The notes under the pieces are model-generated. The model made no database searches and was not told where the DNA came from. It saw nothing but the letters and a program-made list of their open reading frames with translations. From contig JAITXH010000020.1 of the NCBI GenBank assembly GCA_031284845.1, forward strand, positions 1 through 29,793: a stretch of DNA of 29,793 bases, given 5' to 3'. Below, in pieces: positions 23,695 to 29,793 of this stretch (the stretch's first letter is position 1; the number at the start of each line of letters is the position of its first letter). Origin of the DNA: Puniceicoccales bacterium (lineage in GTDB: Bacteria > Verrucomicrobiota > Verrucomicrobiia > Opitutales > UBA953). Position numbers and translations under genes: made by a program.

Positions 23695-24666
23695 TCATTT
23701 TTTGGCAAATTTCCATTCCGTGAAAGATTTGGCAATTAGCGTTACGATGGCGAGCATGGCCAGCAGAGTGGCGATGGCAAAAGCGCCGACGGAGTTGTAT
23801 TCGTTGTATAGGATCTCGACGTGCAAGGGCAGGGTGTTCGTCTCGCCGCGTATCTTGCCGGATACCACCGACACCGCGCCGAATTCGCCCATAGCGCGTG
23901 CGTTGCACAAGATGACGCCGTAAAACAGCCCCCACTTGATGTTGGGCAGGGTGACGCGCCAAAAGGTCTGCCAGCCGTTTGCGCCCAGGGTGATGGCCGT
24001 CAGCTCTTCGTCGCGCCCCTGTGCTTGCATGAGCGGGATAAGCTCGCGGGCGACGAAGGGGAAGGAGACGAAGATGGTGGCCAGCACGATACCCGGTGTG
24101 GCGAAAAGGACGGGGAGCATGCCCGGTTCATTCATCCATTCCGCGAGTGGGCCGAGGAGCCAGTCCAGCCCGTACCCGGAGACGAATTCCTTGAAGCCCG
24201 GCGCGATAGGGGCGAACAGGTGCTCCATATTGCCGGGGCCAAACCAACCATGGCGCCCGAATACGAGCACGAAAATCAACCCGGCGATGACGGGCGACAC
24301 CGCAAACGGGAGGTCTATTAAGGTAATGAGGAAGCTCTTGCCCCGAAAATCGAATTTGGTGATGGCCCATGCAGCGGCGACACCGAAGACGACATTGGCC
24401 GGCACGGAAATGGCAGTCGTGATCAGCGTGAGGCGGATCGCGGCGAGTGCATCGGAGTCTTCAAAGGCGGCGAAATAGGCCTTTATGCCGTTGCGGAGGG
24501 CTTCGGCAAACACGGCGGCAAGCGGCAACAGGAGGAAGCTGAGCAGAAATAGAAGTGCCAGCGAGATGAGCGTCCAGCGCAACCACGCAGGATCGTGGAT
24601 GTGGCTCCGCGGGCGGTTGTCTACAGCAAGCGCAGGTGTGGTGATGGTGGTGGCGACAGGTGACAT
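23695..24666 (-). CDS. cysW: Sulfate-type ABC importer permease CysW
   Basis: A 323-residue membrane permease with about six hydrophobic segments. The cytoplasmic EAA loop that docks on CysA is at about 219-241 (LTAITLGANGWQTFWRVTLP), and the typical GEFGAVSVVSG follows. It is longer than E. coli CysW (about 290): the extra residues sit in one extracytoplasmic loop at about 138-182, rich in Gly, Phe and Trp. It starts 100 bases after the cysT stop. Confidence 0.9.
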   Translation of the reverse strand: MSPVATTITTPALAVDNRPRSHIHDPAWLRWTLISLALLFLLSFLLLPLAAVFAEALRNGIKAYFAAFEDSDALAAIRLTLITTAISVPANVVFGVAAAWAITKFDFRGKSFLITLIDLPFAVSPVIAGLIFVLVFGRHGWFGPGNMEHLFAPIAPGFKEFVSGYGLDWLLGPLAEWMNEPGMLPVLFATPGIVLATIFVSFPFVARELIPLMQAQGRDEELTAITLGANGWQTFWRVTLPNIKWGLFYGVILCNARAMGEFGAVSVVSGKIRGETNTLPLHVEILYNEYNSVGAFAIATLLAMLAIVTLIAKSFTEWKFAKK

Positions 24667-24766
24667 CGGTTAATCTTTATTGGTTAATAGACCTTAGTGT
24701 TGTTCATTGCTTGTTGTTTGGCAGGATTGTTAACCCTTAACTAATAGCTAATAATCCCACACCCTT

Positions 24767-25672
24767 CTACGCCTCCTGATGCCTCCGGCTCCACTTCTGG
24801 AGCAGGTTTATCAGGAACAACAGCACGAATGAGGCCACGAGCATGACGACGGCTACAGCCGTGGCCGTGGCATAGGGCACGGCGGCCCCCGCGGCGTTGG
24901 ATTCCTCCAGCTTCGTGATAATGCGGAAGGGCGTGATTTCCGTTTTGTTCGGTTGGTTGCCGGAGATGAAGACGATGGAGCCGTATTCGCCCAGCGCACG
25001 CGCAAAGGCCAGCGCAAACCCTGTCAATACCGCAGGCACAAGTTGGGGTAAGATCACTTTGTATAAGGCTTGCAGGCGCGATGCCCCCAGTGTGGATGCT
25101 GCCTCCTCCAGCTCCGGCTCCAACTCCTCGATCACGGGTTGCAGCGTGCGCACCACGAATGGCAGGCCGATAAAGGTCATCGCCACAAAAATCCCCAGCG
25201 CAGAATAAGCGACCTTGATGCCCTCAAACTTTAAGCCGAAAAGGTTGATTTGATTGACAGAGAAAAACACGCCCTCCGGGTCCAGCCATTTGCCAATCCA
25301 GCCGTTTTTGCTGTAGATGGCCGTGAGCGAGATGCCCGCTACCGCGGTCGGCAGAGCAAAGGGCAAATCCACGAGCGCGTCTATCACGCGGCGCCCGGGG
25401 AAAGGGTAGCGCACGAGCACCCAGGCCAGAATGGTGCCAAAGATGCCGTTGACGCCAGCGGCGGCAAACGAGGAGAGGAAGGTGACTTTATAGGAGGCGA
25501 GTTCGCGTGCGTTGAAGGCGGCGTTCCAAAATTCCCCCCAGGAAAGCCCGCTGGTGCGGATGAACACGGCGGAGAGCGGAATAAGAACAATCAGGCTGAG
25601 ATAAAACATCGTGAACCCGAACGAAAGACCGAAACCGGGAATTACGGAACGCTGTTTGCTGAATAGGGACAT
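24767..25672 (-). CDS. cysT: Sulfate-type ABC importer permease CysT
   Basis: A 301-residue membrane permease (CysT/CysU). Membrane segments alternate with the motifs DLPFALPTAVAGISL, FIGLPFVVRTLQPV, an EAA loop at about 190-210 (AASTLGASRLQALYKVILPQ) and ARALGEYGSIVFISGN. Start: ATG at 25672; the open frame to 25783 reads like non-coding sequence. It is the first gene of the importer operon and is divergent from the molbindin gene. No periplasmic binding protein gene is seen on either side. Two different permeases (CysT plus CysW) fit the sulfate class rather than the ModB molybdate class; substrate is open. Confidence 0.9.
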   Translation of the reverse strand: MSLFSKQRSVIPGFGLSFGFTMFYLSLIVLIPLSAVFIRTSGLSWGEFWNAAFNARELASYKVTFLSSFAAAGVNGIFGTILAWVLVRYPFPGRRVIDALVDLPFALPTAVAGISLTAIYSKNGWIGKWLDPEGVFFSVNQINLFGLKFEGIKVAYSALGIFVAMTFIGLPFVVRTLQPVIEELEPELEEAASTLGASRLQALYKVILPQLVPAVLTGFALAFARALGEYGSIVFISGNQPNKTEITPFRIITKLEESNAAGAAVPYATATAVAVVMLVASFVLLFLINLLQKWSRRHQEA

Positions 25673-25998
25673 GGTGATGTGGTGGTGTGGTGTCCGATGG
25701 TGAATGAACGTGAAAAAGTCTGCTGGCGGCGCTTGTCGTGCTACCTCCGGCGCCCACCTTGGACAGGGCAACAAAGGATACAAGCATAATCTTGCTATTT
25801 TTAGTAATGATAGTAGATATTGAACGAGTCCTGACTCCAGCTACACCCTCTCACACCCATTTCATAAAAAAGGCAGACTAGGCAATCCCATTTCTGATTT
25901 GGAAGAAATCCGTGGCAGGCGTGCTGTTTGCGCTCGACTCTGTGTCAGGAACGGCAAGCGTCCCGTGCTCTCAACAATCATCCTAACTCCGTCCGCCC
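25673..25998. other. Divergent intergenic region cysT / mop
   Basis: No gene here. An A/T-rich block at about 25785-25830 is the likeliest site of the cysT promoter, but no -35/-10 pair is good enough to call. No ModE-type palindrome, riboswitch or tRNA was seen. Confidence 0.4.
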
Positions 25999-26211
25999 AT
26001 GAAACTCAGCGCCCGCAACGTATTTCCCGGAAAAATCGTTTCCGTCAAAAAAGGCCCCATCAGCAGCCTCGTCGTCATCGAGATTGCACCTGGTGTCCAA
26101 TTGACCTCTACCATTACCGCTGAAGCGGTGAGCGAGCTTAAGCTCAAAAAAGGCTCACCAGCTTACGCCATCATCAAAGCGCCCAATGTCATCCTCGGCG
26201 TTGACGACTGA
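25999..26211 (+). CDS. mop: Molbindin (TOBE/Mop domain protein)
   Basis: A 70-residue single Mop/TOBE domain: LSARNVFPGKIVSVKKGPI at the start, then VVIEIAPGVQLTSTITAEAV and AYAIIKAPNVILG. Free-standing Mop proteins of 68-70 residues form hexamers that store or buffer molybdate or tungstate in the cytoplasm. The divergent position next to the oxyanion importer, together with the nifV-like and ferredoxin genes, fits molybdenum supply for nitrogenase. The ATG at 25999 follows GTCCGCCC and no ribosome binding site is seen. Confidence 0.93.
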   Translation: MKLSARNVFPGKIVSVKKGPISSLVVIEIAPGVQLTSTITAEAVSELKLKKGSPAYAIIKAPNVILGVDD

Positions 26212-26344
26212 CAGCGTCCGCCTCGTTTGAATTTAGAGGATGCTTCGCCCTGATAGCGAGCACCCCCATTACCCCCTCGTCACTCTGGAGCGCGGTGGTT
26301 CTTTAGGCTTTCAGCGAGGCCGTTTTTCTGCAAAGAATTCTCCA

Positions 26345-27745
26345 ATGAGCACCACTTCAGTTCGCACCCGTTTTGCGCCCAGCCCCACCGGGTTTTTCCA
26401 TATCGGAAGCGCACGCACCGCCTTATTTAACTGGCTCTACGCCAGACACACCGGCGGCACCTTTATCTTGCGCATCGAGGATACCGACAAGGAGCGCAAC
26501 AGCGAAGAATATTTGCGCGTGATCTACGACAGTTTGAAATGGCTGGGCATGGATTGGGACGAAGGCCCCGGCGCAGGCGGCGCATCCGGCCCCTATAAGC
26601 AGAGTGAACGGAGCGACATTTATCGCGAATACCTGAAAAAGCTCCAGAGCACAGGGCGCACCTATGAGAAAGAAGGGGCTATCTGGTTTCGACTCGAAGG
26701 CGAACGCCAGAACATCCGGGAAAAATATAAAGACGGCGACCGCCTGATCGAACGCGAGATAGAGCGCGTGAAGGCCGCTCCCGTGCTTATCCACGATGTC
26801 ATCCGCGGCGATGTGACGCGTGCCGAAGACCGCGATTTCGTGCTCGTGCGTGCCAATGGCGAACCGGGATTCCACTTCGTCAACGTCGTGGACGACATTA
26901 CGATGGGCATCACCCATGTCATCCGCGGCGAAGATCATCTTTCAAACACCTCCAAGCACATTGAGCTTTACAAAGCGTTTGGCGTTACGCCGCCGATCTT
27001 TGCGCACATCCCGCTCATTCTCAAAGGCGACGGCAAAGGCAAAATGTCCAAGCGTGACCGGGGCGCACTTATCGAAGAATACCAAACGCGCCATTTCCTT
27101 CCTGAAGCCGTGCGCAACTTCCTTTGCCTGCTCGGATGGACGCCTGCCGACGGGCGCGAGATTTTGCCCATCGCAGATGTCATTGCGCAATTTGAGCTTA
27201 CTGCCGTCCATCAGGCCAATGCGCGTTTTGATGAGCGCAAGATGAGTTTTCTCAACCAACAATACGTGCGTGCGTTGCCGCCGGAAGTGTTCGCGCTCAA
27301 AGCAGAAGCGGTGCTTCGGGCGGCGGGCATTGTTGATGATAAGACATCCCGCGCTTTGCTCCAAAGTGTATTTTCGCTCATTCAGGAAAAGGTGTCCGGG
27401 CTGGAAAATGCGCCGGCGCTGGCGGGTTATTTTTTCAAAGAAGATTTTGATTTTGACCCGAAAGTGCATGAGTCGCTTGTGAAAAAGGATATTCCCGGTC
27501 AGCGTGTGGCTGAGTTACTCCCAAGATTGGAAGGACTGGAAAGTTTTGAAGATGCACTTGTGGACGCCGCCATTGTCGAGACGGCTACAGAGCATGGTGT
27601 GAAACCCGTTGCTTATTATGCCCCATTGCGTTTTGCGCTTAGCGGCACGGGAGGTGGGCCACACTTAAATGCTATTTTGCGCGTGCTCGGCAGGGAAAAA
27701 GTATTGGAGCGTGCACGGCGCTTTGTGGAAAACAGTAAAAAATAA
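26345..27745 (+). CDS. gltX: Glutamyl-tRNA synthetase
   Basis: A 466-residue class I synthetase charging tRNA-Glu (whether also tRNA-Gln cannot be told). The HIGH motif is HIGS (19-22) after RFAPSPTGFF, the KMSKS motif is KMSKR (233-237), and RIEDTD and VIRGEDHLSNTSKH are present. Length is normal. Start: ATG at 26345, shortly before RTRFAPSPTG as in the family; the frame is open from 26240 but that part is not conserved. Nothing in the 133-bp gap to mop suggests a shared function. Confidence 0.96.
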   Translation: MSTTSVRTRFAPSPTGFFHIGSARTALFNWLYARHTGGTFILRIEDTDKERNSEEYLRVIYDSLKWLGMDWDEGPGAGGASGPYKQSERSDIYREYLKKLQSTGRTYEKEGAIWFRLEGERQNIREKYKDGDRLIEREIERVKAAPVLIHDVIRGDVTRAEDRDFVLVRANGEPGFHFVNVVDDITMGITHVIRGEDHLSNTSKHIELYKAFGVTPPIFAHIPLILKGDGKGKMSKRDRGALIEEYQTRHFLPEAVRNFLCLLGWTPADGREILPIADVIAQFELTAVHQANARFDERKMSFLNQQYVRALPPEVFALKAEAVLRAAGIVDDKTSRALLQSVFSLIQEKVSGLENAPALAGYFFKEDFDFDPKVHESLVKKDIPGQRVAELLPRLEGLESFEDALVDAAIVETATEHGVKPVAYYAPLRFALSGTGGGPHLNAILRVLGREKVLERARRFVENSKK

Positions 27746-27989
27746 AAGAAACAAAGGCTGAGGGTAAGAGAAAACTTCTTTTTTAACCACGAATTACACA
27801 GATATTTAGGATGGCCGTCGTGATTGGAATGGCCGTTTGGAAAGGAAGGCGTCTTTTTCATCCACGAATTCCACGAATTTCACGAATTTTTTTTGGAATC
27901 TAATTCGTGTAATTCGTGGACAAAGTGGACGCAAGTGGACGGTGTGGACGCGGTGCAAAAAAATGTCCCCTCGTTTGTATCGGGGGAGC
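27746..27989. repeat. Intergenic stretch with CACGAATT units in inverted order
   Basis: CACGAATT occurs at 27863, 27872 and 27881, followed by its complement AATTCGTG at 27902 and 27911, so that the block 27861-27920 can fold back on itself. An isolated copy of the motif (CCACGAATTACACAG) is at 27787. Directly after, GTGGAC comes four times between 27916 and 27949. The layout recalls the inverted repeat at 794-953, which is built of CACGAA units too. No gene is seen. Confidence 0.7.
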
Positions 27990-28176
27990 GCACGCGTCCC
28001 GCGTGCACTAGCGGGCGTCCCGCCCGCCTTATCCTTGTGGGCGAGACGCCCACAGCTACACGCGAGACGCGTGTGCTCCCCACAAAAAACAATCTCAAAT
28101 TTCAAATCTCCAATCTCAAATCCCAAACAATGTGGGCGAGACGCCCACAGGCACACGCGAGACGCGTATGCTCCCC
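27990..28176. repeat. Cluster of constant-loop hairpins
   Basis: Six hairpins in 187 bases. Two have the loop TCC (GGA on the other strand): GCACGCG/CGCGTGC at 27990-28006 and GCGGGCG/CGCCCGC at 28011-28027. Four have the loop AGA: TGTGGGCG/CGCCCACA at 28036-28054 and again at 28131-28149, ACACGCG/CGCGTGT at 28058-28074, and the same with one mismatch at 28153-28169. Bases 28036-28081 and 28131-28176 are direct copies (43 of 46 identical). A/T-rich sequence with repeated AATCTCAAAT-like runs separates them. The cluster lies between the convergent gltX and PEP-CTERM genes. Confidence 0.85.
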
Positions 28177-28196
28177 GATGCAGACGTAGAGCGTTC

Positions 28197-29793
28197 TCAG
28201 CGCACTCCCAAAATTTTTAATTTTTCATTCTTCCGCGTCTTGCGTCGGCGCACTGCCGCCAACGCCAACGCGCCCGCCGCGGCGAACAACGCATACGTGC
28301 TCGGTTCAGGAACTACAGGACGCGCATGCGCCAATTGAACACTGTCCGCATTATATATGATATCAAAGGCCCACGCCGAGGCAGGTGCCCAGGCAAGATC
28401 GCCAGACGAAAACTGCCCCTCTATTTTGTCCGCCTGGATAATCGTGTAAATCCTGAGCGGATCCGGCTCAAATGTGCTGCTCAAGAAGACCGTCAAATCA
28501 AGACTCGCGCCGCCCAAATGAACCTCGTTGTTCACGACCACCAAATGGTCATAATCAGCTTCGTAATTGCCTCGGATCTCGACGTAAAACTTCGCGCCGG
28601 AATCAAGTATCACATTGGCGCCGTTAACCGCGAGCGTCCCGACATTGCCGTTACCGGGAGCCAACCCGGCTCCAGAAGGTATAGTCAATAGCGACGAGGT
28701 ATTAATCGTCCCGGCACCGCCCAAAATGCCCGCTGTCACAGTCACTGACGTGGCCTGCAGGGTGCCGTTCACTCGGAATCCGCCGCCGTCCACGATCACC
28801 GTATTTAATACACTGTTTGTCGCCGCAGCAAGTGACAGCGTGCCAGTGCCGTGCTTTTCTAAATTGCCGCCACCGGTGATACCGCCTGCCAAAGTCTGAT
28901 TCGTATTCTGGTTAAACTCGATGGTGGCCCCGCTGCTGACCTGAATCGCGCCTGCATAATTGCCGCCGCCCAGTCTGCCAGTGACTACCAGACGACCTGC
29001 GCTAATGAGGGTGTTGCCCACATAAGTATTGTTCCCGGCGAATGTGAGCGTGTTTGCTTGGGATTTGCTCAAACCGCCAATACCGGAAATCGCGCCGCGG
29101 ATGGTCTGGTCGCTGCTCTGCGCAAATTCAAGGGCTTCGCCCGTGACGCTGTTGATAATGTTTCCAGCGTAATCGCCGCCGCCCAAAAGCCCGATAAGCC
29201 GCAGACTCCCGCTGGAGAGCGTTGTGTTTCCAGTGTAAGTGTTGTTCGCACCAAGCACCAACAGCCCGCCTCCTGTCTTGGTCAAACCGCCAGTGCCGGA
29301 GAGCACACCGCTTTGCGTCACAATCCCGCTCGGTGTTTCTATCGTGCCACCAGTGCCGCTGAGCGTCCATGCCTTCGCATAGGTGTTCGCGGCTAGGCTG
29401 AGCGTGCCGCCGTTGAGGGTGTTGGTGCCAGTGCCGAGGTTGTTATCGTCGCTGATTGCCAAGGTGCCTCCGGTGACGGTCGTGTTTTGGTAGCCGTTCG
29501 TTCCGCCGAGGGTCAATTTGCCCGGGCCGCTTTTCACGAGATTGCCCGCGCCGCTGAGGGTGCCGGACAAGACTTGGTCATCCGTTTGGTTGAGTTCCAG
29601 ATTGCCGTCGTTGCTAAAGGTGATGGCCGCCGCATAGGTGCCACCGGTGAGTGTGCCGTTCACCTTTAAGGTGCCACCCTCAACGGTGGTCGTGCCGGAG
29701 TAGGTCTGATCGGCGGTGAGCGTTACTTTACCGCTGCCGCTTTTCCTAAGTGAGCCGTTGCCGGAAACAACGCCTGAATAGGTGTAATCATGG
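28197..29793 (-). CDS. Beta-strand-repeat surface protein with PEP-CTERM signal (partial)
   Basis: The 3' part of a large gene: the frame is open from the right window edge to the stop at 28197, about 531 residues, and its true start lies outside. It contains about five autotransporter-associated beta-strand repeats of the pattern L-x-K-x-G-x-G-x-L-T-L-x-G-x-N-x-Y-x-G-x-T-x-V-x-G-G-x-L, for example KSGSGKVTLTADQTYSG and KSGPGKLTLGGTNGY. After a final non-repeat part (about 130 residues) comes the PEP-CTERM sorting signal: VPEPSTYALF, a hydrophobic helix and RRRK. Such proteins are exported, anchored, and probably cut and released by an exosortase. The tail after RRRK is about 13 residues longer than usual. 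A GTG at 29663 is in frame but lies inside a repeat and is not the start. Role inferred: cell surface or matrix protein. Confidence 0.88.
   Translation of the reverse strand, partial: HDYTYSGVVSGNGSLRKSGSGKVTLTADQTYSGTTTVEGGTLKVNGTLTGGTYAAAITFSNDGNLELNQTDDQVLSGTLSGAGNLVKSGPGKLTLGGTNGYQNTTVTGGTLAISDDNNLGTGTNTLNGGTLSLAANTYAKAWTLSGTGGTIETPSGIVTQSGVLSGTGGLTKTGGGLLVLGANNTYTGNTTLSSGSLRLIGLLGGGDYAGNIINSVTGEALEFAQSSDQTIRGAISGIGGLSKSQANTLTFAGNNTYVGNTLISAGRLVVTGRLGGGNYAGAIQVSSGATIEFNQNTNQTLAGGITGGGNLEKHGTGTLSLAAATNSVLNTVIVDGGGFRVNGTLQATSVTVTAGILGGAGTINTSSLLTIPSGAGLAPGNGNVGTLAVNGANVILDSGAKFYVEIRGNYEADYDHLVVVNNEVHLGGASLDLTVFLSSTFEPDPLRIYTIIQADKIEGQFSSGDLAWAPASAWAFDIIYNADSVQLAHARPVVPEPSTYALFAAAGALALAAVRRRKTRKNEKLKILGVR

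Noticed and set aside
25913..25932. Sigma-54-like promoter ahead of mop (TGGCAGGCGTGCTGTTTGC)
   Set aside because: With correct spacing the -12 element reads GT instead of GC and has three mismatches; using the later TTTGC makes the spacing three bases too long.
27990..28176. Possible CRISPR array
   Set aside because: Repeats are short hairpins with different arms and irregular spacing, there are no uniform spacers, and no cas gene is near.

Overview
The window looks like a chromosomal piece of a Verrucomicrobia bacterium, most likely of the order Opitutales (Opitutaceae). The evidence is a protein built of autotransporter-type beta-strand repeats that ends in a PEP-CTERM sorting signal, a set of secreted Gfo/Idh/MocA and GH109-type enzymes with twin-arginine signals, large secreted c-type cytochromes related to hydrazine synthase alpha, and a general lack of Shine-Dalgarno sequences. 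Genes resembling nifV, a nitrogenase-type [2Fe-2S] ferredoxin and a molbindin suggest a nitrogen fixer, as known for gut Opitutaceae. The species assignment is inference.

Layout. 1-2150 is an accessory, visibly more A/T-rich stretch: a broken AAA ATPase (DUF4143 type) with a large internal deletion, two inverted-repeat elements, and a PIN-toxin / HTH-antitoxin pair on the minus strand. 2283-15774 is a carbohydrate region: a secreted GH127-like beta-L-arabinofuranosidase, a lipoprotein aldose 1-epimerase, a GH109-like and a second MocA-type oxidoreductase (both minus strand, Tat signals), a tandem pair of tri-haem HzsA-like proteins (the first with an N-terminal rhamnogalacturonan-lyase-type carbohydrate-binding domain), and kduI. 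Together they suggest breakdown of pectin-like or other complex glycans outside the cytoplasm, with uronate catabolism inside.

15913-20273 is mostly housekeeping: a TPR protein closely followed by holA (DNA polymerase III delta, with a terminator built into its 3' end), a GYF-YIP1 membrane protein, and a Maf pyrophosphatase. 20277-26211 is a probable nitrogenase-support block on the minus strand: an unrecognised 170-residue protein, a nifV-like homocitrate synthase, a thioredoxin-like [2Fe-2S] ferredoxin with a sigma-54-like promoter, and a sulfate/molybdate-type ABC importer (cysA, cysW, cysT) without its binding protein, with a divergent molbindin gene. No nitrogenase structural gene is in the window. 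26345-27745 is gltX, and 28197-29793 is the 3' part of the PEP-CTERM beta-strand-repeat gene, running off the right edge.

Between genes there is an unusual set of small repeats. The most striking is a family of short hairpins with a constant centre (CG-AGA-CG or CG-GGA-CG) but different, self-complementary arms, found at 16-36, 4357-4437, 22038-22056 and 27990-28169. No tRNA, rRNA, CRISPR array, insertion sequence or prophage was seen.
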